Shown: positions 1 through 8,570, counted from the first letter of the stretch. The stretch is 64,000 nucleotides of DNA from Lyngbya sp. PCC 8106 (GCF_000169095.1 NZ_AAVU01000019.1:66197-130196), one strand, 5' to 3'. Numbers and translations are program-made. The notes: a model not told the origin generated them from the letters alone.

Positions 1-2
1 CT

Positions 3-260
3 ACGATTAATGCAACCATTAACGATCATCTTTTACCCGGTGCAGATCATCTAGTAGGAGTCATTATTGCTCACTTTAAAGCCGCTCATGTTCGGCTAGA
101 ACATAACATAGAAAAGGATGCTGAACGTAAACTTGAACAAATTAAAAAGGAGAAATACAAAGTAGACGCGAATATTGGGAGTTATAATCAAGCTGTTGAT
201 AGCATTAATCAAGATTTACAGGTTAACCATTGTACAGGGTTTATACTCCCTAACATTTAA
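3..260 (+). CDS. C-terminal fragment of unknown protein
   Basis: An open frame enters from the left edge and gives 85 residues before a TAA stop. The visible tail contains GADHLVGVIIAHFKAAHVRLEHN followed by a charged, probably helical stretch (IEKDAERKLEQIKKEKYK). Codon use is ordinary for the neighbourhood. I do not recognise the family. The start lies outside the window, so length and domain content are unknown. A palindromic repeat array begins about ten bases after the stop. Confidence 0.55.
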   Translation, partial: TINATINDHLLPGADHLVGVIIAHFKAAHVRLEHNIEKDAERKLEQIKKEKYKVDANIGSYNQAVDSINQDLQVNHCTGFILPNI

Positions 261-271
261 TCCCTAGTAGG

Positions 272-723
272 GTGCATCAGATAATTAATTTCACGGTTTC
301 ACCATCAACCTTTTTGTCTGATGCACTCTACAGGTTCCACTCAATGGGTAGGGTGAATCAGATCATTAATTTCAAGGTTTCACCATCAACCTTTTTGTCT
401 GATGCACTAAAATTTAATCCCTAGTAGGGTGCATCAGATAATTAATTTCACGGTTTCACCATCAACCTTTTTGTCTGATGCACTCTACAGGTTCCACTCA
501 ATGGGTAGGGTGCATCAAAATAATTAATTTCAAGGTTTCACCATCAACCTTTTTGTCTGATGCACTAAAATTTAATCCCTAGTAGGGTGCATCAAAATAA
601 TTAATTTCAAGGTTTCACCATCAACCTTTTTGTCTGATGGACTCTACAGGTTCCACTCAATGGGTAGGGTGAATCAGATAATTAATTTCACGGTTTCATC
701 ATAAACCTTTTTGTCTGATGCAC
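272..723. repeat. Array of six palindrome-ended 55-bp repeats
   Basis: Six copies of a 55-56 bp unit lie at about 272-326, 353-407, 429-483, 510-565, 587-642 and 669-723. Each begins GTGCATCA (or GTGAATCA) and ends TGATGCAC (or a one-base variant), so the ends are inverted repeats. The core holds TTTCACCATCAACC. Two spacer types alternate (CTCTACAGGTTCCACTCAAT and a shorter TAAAATTTAATCCC type), so the real period is about 157-159 bp, three times. This explains the gene-free stretch 261-736. It resembles a small non-coding palindromic element amplified in tandem rather than a CRISPR array, because the spacers are not unique. Confidence 0.85.
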
Positions 724-736
724 CTGATTTTATTTT

Positions 737-755
737 GGGCGCAAGCCTTGCGCCC
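737..755. repeat. GGGCGCAAG/CTTGCGCCC dispersed palindrome
   Basis: A 9-bp perfect inverted repeat, GGGCGCAAG and CTTGCGCCC, with a one-base centre sits just past the 3' end of the minus-strand dehydrogenase gene. A near copy occurs at 25862-25880. Palindromes of this kind are scattered through cyanobacterial genomes; here it could also act as a transcript end. Confidence 0.6.
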
Positions 756-766
756 CTACAGGTTGA

Positions 767-1717
767 TTAATCAGTTTCAACTACACAAACAATCTTCCCA
801 ACCGCTCGCCCGGTTTCACTGTAATTATGGGCTTCAATAATATCAGAAAGCGGATAAACCCGAGCAATTACCGATTGAATTTTACCCGCTTCTATCCAGT
901 CTCGCAACGCATCTAAATCTCGACGATTGGGTTGTGCCAAAACTAATTTAGCAGATTTACCTGGAAACAACCAAGTTTGAGCAGAGGCGAGAATATTTTC
1001 AGGAGTGGGAAGGGTAGAAATATAAATTCCATCAGGTTTTAGAACCTTCTCACAGTTAGAAAAAATTTGTTTTCCCACCGCATCTAAAATAATGTCGTAT
1101 TGCGTGCCTTGTTGGGTAAAATCAACTTGTGTATAGTCAAGAACAATATCGGCGCCTAACTGTTTTACCCGTTCTAAATTGGCGGTGCTACACACTCCCG
1201 TTACTTCGGTTTCCATCGCTTTGGCAATTTGTACCGCGTAGGTTCCGACACCACCCGAAGCGCCATTGATTAATACTTTTTGTCCAGGTCGAATTTGACC
1301 CAAATCAAACAAAGATTGTAGCGCAGTTAAGCCCGCAATGGGAACAGCCGCCGCTTCTTCGTGAGTTATATTTGTAGGCTTGAGGGCGGCGATAGAAGCC
1401 GGAACCGCAGCGTATTGGGCGCAAGCACCGCCAGAAACCGGGTTAAGGCTGGTGTAGACTTCATCACCCACTTGAAAGCCTGTAACTCGTTCTCCAACTT
1501 CTACCACAACCCCTGACAAGTCGGCGCCAATTTGTTTGGGGAAGTTGTAACCGGAGATCAGTTGTAAATGTCCCTGTCGGATTTTCCAGTCAACGGGGTT
1601 TACACTGGTAGCGGAGATTTTAACTAATAATTCATCCGGTTTAATTTTGGGGGTGTCTATCTCTCGATATTCCAATACATTAGACGAACCATATTGATTA
1701 AAAATAACCGCTTTCAT
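767..1717 (-). CDS. Zinc-free MDR-family NAD(P)H:quinone oxidoreductase-like dehydrogenase
   Basis: A 316-residue protein of the medium-chain dehydrogenase/reductase superfamily, close in layout to quinone oxidoreductases. The N-terminal GroES-like part (about 1-125) has VNPVDWKIRQG and GADLSGVVVEVG. The Rossmann part (about 126-260) has the nucleotide-binding motif INGASGGVGTYAVQIAKA. I see no structural-zinc cysteine cluster, which fits the quinone-oxidoreductase branch. It probably reduces quinones or enones with NADPH in the cytosol; the substrate is not readable. The ATG is preceded by a weak GAGGA. Transcription runs towards the repeat array and diverges from the LysM gene across about 300 bp, in which I see no other gene. 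Confidence 0.85.
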   Translation of the reverse strand: MKAVIFNQYGSSNVLEYREIDTPKIKPDELLVKISATSVNPVDWKIRQGHLQLISGYNFPKQIGADLSGVVVEVGERVTGFQVGDEVYTSLNPVSGGACAQYAAVPASIAALKPTNITHEEAAAVPIAGLTALQSLFDLGQIRPGQKVLINGASGGVGTYAVQIAKAMETEVTGVCSTANLERVKQLGADIVLDYTQVDFTQQGTQYDIILDAVGKQIFSNCEKVLKPDGIYISTLPTPENILASAQTWLFPGKSAKLVLAQPNRRDLDALRDWIEAGKIQSVIARVYPLSDIIEAHNYSETGRAVGKIVCVVETD

Positions 1718-2015
1718 CTGCTAATCCTCAGCTTGTTTTTGATTTTGAATCCTTGTTAGCTTAATGTATCGCGTATTCTTGTGAATGTCATCCGGTTAAA
1801 TTATTTTGATTCTACAGAATGTCTGAAATGTCTTCAGGGTAAACGTCCCTTGAATATGTGACTGGCTATTTCTCAGATTGGAAGTTAGATTTAATCTCTA
1901 GACTGATCAGATATCGTGTAATGTAGATTTTTTCCGGTTTGAGTTTAAGGTCAAATTTTACGGAAGGTTTCGTTTAAGACTTGAAAGATTAGATCATGTT
2001 AAGTTAACATTGAAA

Positions 2016-2870
2016 ATGACTAAGATTGTTTTTGATACTTCCTACACCGTCCAACTCGGGGACACACTCAAAAGTATCGCTGAAAAAGGGTTTGGAAATC
2101 GCGATCGCTGGCGAGAAATTCGTCAACCCAATGGAACTCGTTTTACTTCCGCAGAGATGTCTGAACTGCAAGCAGGTCAAAGGGTTTATCTACCGATTAA
2201 AATGGGTCAACGATTTCATCCCACCTCTGGATATGGGGAGGGAGACGATTTTTTTTCATCTGATCAGTTGAGTCCTTTGTCACCAATTTTGAGCAATTTT
2301 TATCAAGCTTTCATTCGCTATTCTCCCTCGAATTTAATTGTTAATCAAAAAATCCTTAAACCTCTAATCGAACATTTTTTAGAAGGGAAAGGCGGTATTT
2401 ATCAACATAGCATTGATTCACCTTTATCTCGTTTGATTGAAAATTCACAACCCTTTAATCAGGCATTTGATCAAGTTATTCCTCAAGTTCAACACCAACT
2501 TCAATCTCAAGCAAATGTTCACAATATTGATGTTCATCAGCTAAAAGTTTCTATTCCTCATTTTTCTTTTAAACCGGGAAAAGCAGACTTAACGTTATTT
2601 GCGACAGTTGGAGGAATTCAAGGTGCAGATTTACTCCTAAAGCGATTTACTCTGAATACAGATCGTCATTACACTCTTGAGGTTTTTTGGGTAATTTATG
2701 ATGATTTTGGGGTTGGGAAAGATGATCGCTATACACCGAGTTTATATGCGGCTTGGAATTTACAGCATCGAGGCGAAGCCAAAGCGTTTGTCAATGAAAT
2801 TATTCTCCACAAAACCATTACAGGAATCTTGGAATTTTCCCATCAAAAAGCTAGAGTCTATAGAGGTTAA
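2016..2870 (+). CDS. LysM-domain protein with DUF3289-like C-terminal part
   Basis: About 284 residues from the ATG at 2016; a TTG two codons earlier is also open. An N-terminal LysM module (about 8-62) reads YTVQLGDTLKSIAEKGFGNRDRWREI..PNG...AGQRVYLP, a fold that binds peptidoglycan or chitin oligomers. No signal peptide precedes it, as in LysM modules of phage-tail-like or contractile-injection baseplate proteins. The C-terminal third (about 180-280), with ADLLLKRFTLNTDRHYTLEVFWVIYDDFGVGKDD followed by AAWNLQHRG, resembles DUF3289-type domains (DhFGLD...LQH pattern) by eye only. It runs with the two downstream cell-wall-like genes. I cannot assign a role. Confidence 0.65.
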   Translation: MTKIVFDTSYTVQLGDTLKSIAEKGFGNRDRWREIRQPNGTRFTSAEMSELQAGQRVYLPIKMGQRFHPTSGYGEGDDFFSSDQLSPLSPILSNFYQAFIRYSPSNLIVNQKILKPLIEHFLEGKGGIYQHSIDSPLSRLIENSQPFNQAFDQVIPQVQHQLQSQANVHNIDVHQLKVSIPHFSFKPGKADLTLFATVGGIQGADLLLKRFTLNTDRHYTLEVFWVIYDDFGVGKDDRYTPSLYAAWNLQHRGEAKAFVNEIILHKTITGILEFSHQKARVYRG

Positions 2871-3037
2871 TAAAATTAGTCAAGGGGTTTGAGTTGAGTC
2901 TATTGATTTAATAGAAATTAACAACTCTACTTGAATCCCTTTAGAGACTTGTGTTATTCTATAAAACGTGATCATCTGCTCAATGTCAGCCTAATATTGA
3001 ACTCCATCTCTCAGTCTAGTTGTTGATTAAAATTCAA

Positions 3038-3253
3038 ATGCGTAACGACTTATTTCTAATGCTTAACTTAGAAGTTGATCCAGCTTTGACTTTATTTTTA
3101 CTCTTTTTTCATTGTTTGATCGGGGGAATTGCCGCTTTAATTGCCAAACAAAAAGGTCGTCGTTTTAATCGCTGGTTAATTTTGGGATTAATTGGCGGTA
3201 CACCCATCTTTTTTACAGCCCTCTGGATTAAACCTTTACCGACTCAGGTTTAA
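3038..3253 (+). CDS. Small two-helix membrane protein
   Basis: A 71-residue product from ATG 3038 (an in-frame TTG lies at 3020). It holds two hydrophobic segments, ALTLFLLFFHCLIGGIAALIA and LILGLIGGTPIFFTALWI, separated by the basic linker KQKGRRFNRW, which predicts a hairpin in the inner membrane with a cytoplasmic loop. A TATAAA-like box lies about 75 bp upstream. It sits between the LysM and SH3/L,D-transpeptidase-like genes, all on the plus strand. I do not recognise a family. Confidence 0.5.
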   Translation: MRNDLFLMLNLEVDPALTLFLLFFHCLIGGIAALIAKQKGRRFNRWLILGLIGGTPIFFTALWIKPLPTQV

Positions 3254-3329
3254 ACAAAAGTGCAATTTAATCAAGCCGTTGATGGTTTTGTTTTTGAACC
3301 TCATCTATTTCTAAAAGGAGAAAAAATTG

Positions 3330-4004
3330 ATGAGTCAGACTGCAATTGTGAGAACGCAAGGTGATACTTTAAATGTTCGTTATCGTCCGAATGGTGAGAT
3401 AGTTGATACTCTAGAAAACGGTACAAAAGTTACAGTTATAGGTTCTCCCATTCAAGCCGGAAATTGGAACTGGGTCGCGATTGGCCAAAATCGTTGGGTA
3501 GCGATGGAGTTTCTCACCTTTGTCCCCCCTTCCGAACAGCCTTCCTCAACCGACTTTGGACTCAGTGGTGCAAAAGTGGTTTCGACTCAAACGAACCAAA
3601 TCATTGCGTCCGGGTTAAAAGTCTATCAAACTGAATTAATCGATACGACAGGTCAGGTGATTGATCGGATACGCTGTGTTTCAGGTCGGGTCGGTTTACA
3701 AGATCCCTCCGAACAACCCGGATCTCAAACTCCGATACCATTTGGGGTATACACCTTTGATTATCCAGGTCATGTAGAGTATGCTCCCGGAGAATTTGGA
3801 GGAGTGTGGTCGCCCGTTACTCCGACTTTTGAGACAAACCGGGGTGGATTTGGGATACACTATGATCCCTCTACCTTTGAACACAACTCGCAAACGGGAA
3901 CAGCAGGCTGTCTCGCTACACCAACTCCCGCAGAACAAGAGATAATGACCAATTTTATTATCAGCTACAAACCCACCTATCTGATTGTTCAAAAAGGCCA
4001 TTGA
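3330..4004 (+). CDS. SH3-like and L,D-transpeptidase (YkuD)-like protein
   Basis: A 224-residue protein; ATG 3330 follows AAAGGAG by nine bases, so I prefer it to the TTG just before. Residues about 5-65 form a bacterial SH3 module (TLNVRYRPNGEIVDTLENGTKVTV...NWNWVAIGQNRWVA), which usually binds cell wall. The C-terminal half shows a YkuD-like pattern: PFGVYTFDYPG, then GIHYDPSTF and TAGCLATP, giving the H...GC signature of L,D-transpeptidases. The arginine that commonly follows the catalytic cysteine is not obvious, so activity is uncertain. No signal peptide is seen. Its stop is only about ten bases from the end of the mobile-element nest. Confidence 0.6.
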   Translation: MSQTAIVRTQGDTLNVRYRPNGEIVDTLENGTKVTVIGSPIQAGNWNWVAIGQNRWVAMEFLTFVPPSEQPSSTDFGLSGAKVVSTQTNQIIASGLKVYQTELIDTTGQVIDRIRCVSGRVGLQDPSEQPGSQTPIPFGVYTFDYPGHVEYAPGEFGGVWSPVTPTFETNRGGFGIHYDPSTFEHNSQTGTAGCLATPTPAEQEIMTNFIISYKPTYLIVQKGH

Positions 4005-4020
4005 GTCTAGCGTTGACACT

Positions 4021-4040
4021 CCCCGCAATAAATTACGGGG
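4021..4040. repeat. Terminal hairpin of first IS605-type element
   Basis: CCCCG and CGGGG form a short stem just after GTTGACACT and before ATTCTTGG. The same flanking words surround the larger hairpin at 6585-6612. Hairpins of this kind mark the subterminal TnpA-binding sites of IS200/IS605 elements. Confidence 0.5.
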
Positions 4041-4049
4041 ATTCTTGGT

Positions 4050-4140
4050 TCACAGATCAAACTTTCTAGTACAGGATTGCTCCAACACTAAAAGCGGTTC
4101 AATCTCCCCAAGCTTTAAAGATCCGGTCTGCCCGACCGTA
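4050..4140 (-). pseudogene. C-terminal remnant of tnpB (element 1)
   Basis: On the minus strand the frame reads LSTVGQTGSLKLGEIEPLLVLEQSC and stops at 4050. It resembles the tail of the TnpB at 6596-7006, where NTVGHTEFQAGGED occupies the same place. The amino-terminal part of this gene lies at 6185-6576. The middle, including the RuvC and zinc-ribbon region, is missing and the intron remnant lies between the two parts. Confidence 0.45.
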
Positions 4141-4202
4141 CTGAGAGCCTTTTTTAAGATGATTAAAGTCAGTGAAGGAGTCGCCCCCTCCACTGCTCTC
4201 CA

Positions 4203-4236
4203 AAACCGTACTTGATAGTTTCCCATCATACGGCTC
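4203..4236 (-). ncRNA. Group II intron domain V
   Basis: On the minus strand the 34 bases start GAGCCGTATGATGGGAAA and end TCAAGTACGGTTT. This matches the domain V pattern: an AGC-type catalytic stem, a GAAA-like tetraloop and a closing TACGGTT strand. It lies downstream of the reverse transcriptase stop, the expected position. A probable domain VI stem (GTGGAGG...CTCCTTCAC) follows, ending near 4140. Domains I-III are not recognisable upstream of the ORF, so splicing is unlikely. Confidence 0.65.
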
Positions 4237-4262
4237 CTCAGTAACACGGCTATTGTCATGAT

Positions 4263-6109
4263 TCACGTCACCAGCAGATCGTTTTCCCATCGATAATTCT
4301 CAGGGATTCTGATGGGTTTGTGTGACAGTTTTCTGTCTATGCTGCCATCATTTCTGGTCTTTTCATCATGGCAATGTCGATGGAGAAGTTGCCAATTTTT
4401 ATACTCATTCTTTCCGCCTTTTGACTTAGGAATGATGTGGTCTAGCTCGATTACATCTCCTTCTTTGAAGAACAATCCGCATTGAGCGCACTTCCCTTTT
4501 TGCTTTTTGAGCAGCAATGCCGTTCGCTTTGGCATCTCAGGGTGTTTGCCCATTCTTGTACTCCAGTAAATTAGGTCGCCGTTGCATGGACTGGCATCGT
4601 CTTTAACTTTTACATAACGACTAATTGTTGTATCGCTATGTTGTAGTAACCGCATCGGGTTTTTACCCTCTTGCTTGGTTGCGAATACCCAATTGTTATC
4701 CCCTATCTTTTGGAAGTATTTGGAAACTATAAATTTCCTTCCTTTGTTTCGATGGCGTTTTGTACCCCATTTGATTAGTTTCCAAACAGTTAAGTGCCAT
4801 AATCTTTCAAAGACTTTTTGACTTACTACGGTTGAGAAGTAGTTGCACCATCCTCTGATTATTGGGTTAAGGTTTCTTATTAGAATTGCCGGTGATTTCC
4901 CTTTGTGCTTTTCTATTGTTTCTGCAACTTTTTTGTAGTGTCTTTTCTGGCTTTTCTTGCTTGGAGTTATAATGGTTTTGAAACCTAGTAGTTTTCCTCT
5001 TACCTTACCGGAGGTGTATTTACCTGCTTTGAACTGTCTGATATTGAATCCCAGAAAGTCAAATCCAGGTTTTTCCTGATTATATTCCTCTAATGTATGG
5101 GCTAATCGGGTTTTACTTGGTTTCAATTCCAAACCCATGTCTTTTAACCATTCAGAAATAAACTCTTGACATCTTTGGACAATGGTTATGTCTTCGTGAA
5201 GGATTACGAAGTCATCGGCGTAACGAATTAGACTAACTGATTGTCTTTTGTCCCTCTTGCTTAATTGTGTGCCGTCAGGACGTTTCATATCGAATGTATC
5301 AGCAAGTTTGTTGATTTCGTTTTCCATCCCATGAAGGGCTATATTTGCCAGTAGGGGTGATATTACTCCTCCTTGTGGCGTACCCTCAGATGTTGGGAAC
5401 AACTCTTTTCCATCCATGACACCAGCTTTTAACCAAGCGAGGATTTGTTTTCGTAGGGTTGGATAGGTATTTAGTTTTCTTAAGAGTTGTTCATGGTTGA
5501 TGCGGTCGAAGCATTTAGCAATATCAGCGTCAAGCACATATTTGGCTTTTTTGTTTATTGCTAAGAATATTGCTCCAATAGCATCTTGACATGAGCGTCT
5601 GGTCTGACCCATAAGAGTTAGGTCAAAGAGCGCTCCCATTCTGGCTCTAATACAGTTTGACAAGTCCCTGCAATGCGCGGTCGTACATGGTCGGTATTCC
5701 TAAAGGTCTTTTTTCCTCTGTCCCAGGTTTCGGAATCCATACTCTCCGAGTGGGTTTGACCTTTGTACCCATTTTTAGTTGATTTAAATCGTTGCTTTGG
5801 GGTCAGTGATTTAACACCATCCACACCTGCCGTCTTTTTACCTTGATTATCTTGGGTAACACGACGCACCGCTAGGCATTTTGCAGCCCAGGATTTGGTT
5901 AGGGTTTTTTGGAGTCGGCGAACTGTCTTGACATCATCACGACGAGACGCTTTGTAAATGCGCTTTTGTAGCTTATAAACACGCTTCTCTAAGTCATCCC
6001 AATCAATCGTTACCCAATTAAGTTGGGCGTTGATGTCTTCGGGTGATTCTGTTGGCGGTTTACATCCCACAGTCTTCAGTTTTGAATCTGTTTTAGGCTT
6101 ATTTACCAC
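4263..6109 (-). pseudogene. ltrA: Group II intron reverse transcriptase/maturase, frameshifted
   Basis: The protein is split over frames. The amino part (from about 6109) carries the RT-0 region NWVTIDWDDLEKRVYKLQKRIYKASRRDDVKTVRRLQK and TQDNQGKKTAGVDGVKSLTPKQR. The central and C-terminal part (5663-4263) carries GTPQGGVISPLLANIALHGME, the catalytic RYADDFV box, a maturase X domain (WCNYFSTVVSQKVF) and an HNH endonuclease (CAQCG...ELDHIIPKSKGGKNEYKNWQLLHRHCH). Between about 5790 and 5600, expected motifs (KVKPTRRVWIPKPG, GIPTMYDRALQGLVK, LEPEWER, GRSCQDAIGAIF) occur in different frames, needing at least three indels. The protein is therefore dead as read; sequencing error could not easily explain several clustered indels. 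Confidence 0.8.
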
Positions 6110-6184
6110 TACTTGTACCTCTACAATCCGTTGTACCGTGAGTCTGTTAGCATATCCTTTTCCATTACGGAGAGGCGTTGGCTT

Positions 6185-6576
6185 TTGACGACTCCATCTA
6201 ATAGGCAAAGGTTCTTTGCATTTGGCAATGTAAACTTGGCTCTCTTTAAACTTAAATGCTGACGCTCGTAAACTCTGCACTTCCACCATGTCGCTTTTTC
6301 TTGAAGTTTGGGTATTTTGCCCGACCCGCAAAGAAGTTACTGAAAGCAGTTTGCAGATGCCTTAAACATTGAAGAAGGCGGAACACAGCTAACCTCATTT
6401 AAGAAGTCTAATTCTTCCTCTTTCTTCCAGCTTGTCAACATTGAAGAAGTTTGAGAATAGCCAACCCGTTCTTTCCGTTCATACCACGCCTCAGTGCGTG
6501 TTGCTAGTGCTTTGTTGTACACCAATCGCACACAACCCAACGTCCTCCTTAACAGGTTTTCCTGTTCAAGAGTTGG
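6185..6576 (-). pseudogene. N-terminal remnant of tnpB (element 1)
   Basis: The minus strand reads PTLEQENLLRRTLGCVRLVYNKALATRTEAWYERKERVGYSQTSSMLTSWKKEEELDFLNEV, a typical TnpB amino terminus. It continues after frameshifts as CLRHLQTAFSNFFAGRAKYPNFKKKRHGGSAEFT and then SAFKFKESQVYIAKCKEPLPIRWSR. At least two frameshifts are needed. The first residues are replaced by the terminus of the neighbouring element, and the rest gives way to the intron-related region at about 6185. Its C-terminal tail is at 4050-4140. This copy cannot encode a working nuclease. Confidence 0.7.
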
Positions 6577-6584
6577 TTGACACT

Positions 6585-6612
6585 CCCCCGTCAAGTTACA
6601 CTGTGACGGGGG
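6585..6612. repeat. Terminal hairpin of second IS605-type element
   Basis: CCCCCGTCA (6585-6593) pairs perfectly with TGACGGGGG (6604-6612). It overlaps the last codons of the tnpB that ends at 6596 and lies next to GTTGACACT. This is the position of a right-end hairpin, which in TnpB systems also forms the 3' part of the guide (omega/reRNA) scaffold. Confidence 0.6.
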
Positions 6613-7799
6613 ATTCTTGTTTCACAGAAGAATGCTTTTCGGTGCAAGCACCAACGAGTCTTACATCCTCTCCACCAGCTTGAAATTCCGTATGCCCTAC
6701 GGTATTTGTTGACAGTATTCTTATACCCTCTTTCCTAATGTTTTTTGCTGCGTTTTCATCTCGATCATGGTGGGTTTGACAATTTGGGCAAACCCATTCC
6801 CGGACACTTAAATTCAATGAATTGTTTTTAAATTGGCAGCAATGGCAAAGCTTTGTACTCGGGAAGAACCTGTCAACTTCAATTAACTTTCCTTCTTCTC
6901 TTTCTAGTTTGTAGCCCAGGAAGTTAATTAGCATTCCAAAGCCAGCATCTAATACAGATTTTGCTAACTTGGTACGCGCTAATCCTTTAACACAAAGGTC
7001 TTCCACTACAATGACTTGGTTCTCGTCAACTAACTTTCGTTCGTAGTTTGTGCAGGAAATCTTGTCTTGTATTCGCTATCTTTTCATGAACTTTAGCAAC
7101 TCTTTTGACTTGTTTCTTGCGATTATTAGACCCTTTTGTCTTTCGAGACAATGCTTGCTGTCTTCTTTTTAATCGCTTGGCAGATTTTCTAGTGGGTTTA
7201 ATCGGATCAACCTTTGTATAGGTTTCACCGTCAAACACTGTCACTAAACTTGTTAACCCTAAGTCAATCCCTGAGATTTTCCCAGTTTTCTTAGCGGTTA
7301 AATCGTCAGATTCAAACAAAATAGCAGCAAAATATTTATCTGTACTTGTCTTGGACACGGTAACAGATTTAATTTTACTGCTAATTGTTTTTGAGATTCT
7401 GGCTTTAACAATCCCTAATTTGGGAAGTTTCAAACCATTCCCTTGAATTGAACAACTTTCGGGATAACGAATGGATTGTTTTTTATGTTTACTTTTGAAT
7501 TTAGGAAATCTAGCTCTTTTTTGAAAGAAGTTTTTAAACGCTGATTCCAAATTCTTTAATGATTGTTGTAATGTGGCAGCAGTCGCTTCTTTCAGAAACA
7601 GGTAATCTGGTTGCTTTTTAAGTTGGGTTAAATATGCAGCCATCTCGTTATAGTTCAACCCTTTTCCTGTTTCCTTGTACTGACTGTTAGTCTTCTCTAG
7701 GTAATAATTCCATACCATACGGCAACAGCCAAAGTTTTTTGCTAAAGCTGTTTGCTGTTCCTTATTCGGGTATAACCTTACCTTGAGAACGTCTAACAT
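6596..7799 (-). pseudogene. tnpB: TnpB RNA-guided nuclease gene with one frameshift (element 2)
   Basis: Two adjacent minus frames together make a full-length TnpB of about 400 residues. The first (7799-7026) starts MLDVLKVRLYPNKEQQTALAKNFGCCRMVWNYYL and includes the RuvC-I aspartate in ISGIDLGLTSLVTV. The second (7006-6596) holds VVVEDL (RuvC-II glutamate, read across the junction), the zinc ribbon CHCC...CPNC and the last acidic site HDRDENAAKNI. Removing one base near 7034 restores TKLVDENQVIVVEDL, so a single-base insertion separates them. TnpB is an RNA-guided DNA endonuclease of IS200/IS605 elements. The gene diverges from the intact tnpA, the IS605 arrangement. It is either a recent pseudogene or a sequencing error. 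Confidence 0.8.
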
Positions 7800-7858
7800 T
7801 TCTACTCACACATCAATCTGTCTGGGATCATACCGTTTAGTGTTAGAGAGTGTCAAGT

Positions 7859-8266
7859 ATGTATCGCAAGGGTTTTAGATCAGTTTACAGACTTAACGCT
7901 CATATTGTACTGGTCGTGAAATATCGAAGGAAAGCAATTAGTAAAGAGATCTTGATAAGATTACAGGAAATATTTGTTGATACCCTCAAGAAATGGGATT
8001 GTACATTGCTAGAGTTCAATGGAGAATCTGATCATGTTCATTTGCTGATTGATTACAAACCCGATCAATCACTATCAACATTGATTGGTAATCTTAAAAC
8101 TGTTAGTAGCAGACTAATTCGCCAAGAATTTCCTGGATTGGCATCGAAATATTTTTATGACAAACCTTGTTTTTGGACGGGTTCTTACTTTGTTGCAAGT
8201 TGCGGTGGTGTCACGGTTGAACAGTTAAAAAAATATGTTGAACAACAAGCAACCCCGGAAAATTAA
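7859..8266 (+). CDS. tnpA: IS200/IS605 family transposase TnpA (Y1 HUH)
   Basis: About 135 residues from ATG 7859 (a GTG lies three codons earlier). It is the single-strand transposase that cuts and joins the ends of IS200/IS605 elements. The family HUH motif is DHVHLLI, the catalytic tyrosine lies in VEQLKKYVEQQ, and the core YRLNAHIVLVVKYRRK and CFWTGSYFVASCGGVT match the usual order. Length is normal, with no break. It diverges from the frameshifted tnpB with about 60 bp between starts, and hairpin left ends follow downstream. It could still mobilise its own element and related remnants nearby. Confidence 0.9.
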   Translation: MYRKGFRSVYRLNAHIVLVVKYRRKAISKEILIRLQEIFVDTLKKWDCTLLEFNGESDHVHLLIDYKPDQSLSTLIGNLKTVSSRLIRQEFPGLASKYFYDKPCFWTGSYFVASCGGVTVEQLKKYVEQQATPEN

Positions 8267-8300
8267 ATCGTATTCGTCACCACTCATGTTTTTTGTTTTG

Positions 8301-8352
8301 TCGTGATTCATCTCACCGCCAAGCTTACGCTGTGGCGGGAGTCCTCTCACGA
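8301..8352. repeat. Left-end-like IS605 hairpin (copy 1)
   Basis: Outer arms TCGTGA (8301-8306) and TCACGA (8347-8352) and inner arms CCGCC (8316-8320) and GGCGG (8334-8338) form a hairpin. ATTCATC lies in the left arm and ATTAAGATA follows. The element at 8443-8477 repeats this layout. Confidence 0.5.
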
Positions 8353-8442
8353 CGATTAAGATAGAAGCGAAATTTCAGAGCTTTTTCAACCATGTCTTAC
8401 ATCTTACCACAAAAATTGTAAGCTGTTTGTTTGGTCGCGATT

Positions 8443-8477
8443 CATCCCGTCGCCAACGCTGTTCGCTTATGGCGCGG
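8443..8477. repeat. Left-end-like IS605 hairpin (copy 2)
   Basis: CCCGTCGCCA and TGGCGCGGG pair with one bulge; GATTCATC precedes and ATTAAGATA follows, as in the hairpin at 8301-8352. It may be the left end of the older, broken element. Confidence 0.45.
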
Positions 8478-8533
8478 GTCTTCTCACTTCATTAAGATAA
8501 AAATATCCACTGCCATTTAAAAATGGCACTTTT

Positions 8534-8570
8534 GCTTATATCCCCCGGATGAATCGCGGGGGATATAAGC
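8534..8570. repeat. 14-bp perfect hairpin before the ComFB gene
   Basis: GCTTATATCCCCCG pairs with CGGGGGATATAAGC over a nine-base loop. The right arm GGGGGATATAAGC is repeated exactly in the hairpin at 9379-9416, so the two structures bracket the ComFB-family gene. It may be an IS end or an attenuator. Confidence 0.6.

Larger units (their letters stand above)
4010..8570. mobile_element. Nest of IS200/IS605-type elements with a group II intron remnant
   Basis: This block holds two minus-strand tnpB genes, a plus-strand tnpA, a decayed group II intron protein and several hairpin ends. The right-end hairpins at 4021-4040 and 6585-6612 share the context GTTGACACTCCCC...GGGGATTCTTG, so both tnpB genes end in the same kind of terminus. 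The second element's terminus abuts the first tnpB just before its PTLEQENLL residues, so element 2 appears to have landed at or next to the start of element 1. Two left-end-like hairpins at 8301-8352 and 8443-8477, each followed by ATTAAGATA, fit one left end per element. Exact borders are inferred. Confidence 0.7.

Noticed and set aside
272..723. Regular repeats resembling a CRISPR array
   Set aside because: Units have inverted ends and the intervening sequences alternate between just two types, so there are no unique spacers; no cas gene is nearby.
7022..7040. Programmed frameshift in tnpB
   Set aside because: No slippery heptamer is obvious at the junction; a simple one-base insertion explains it better.
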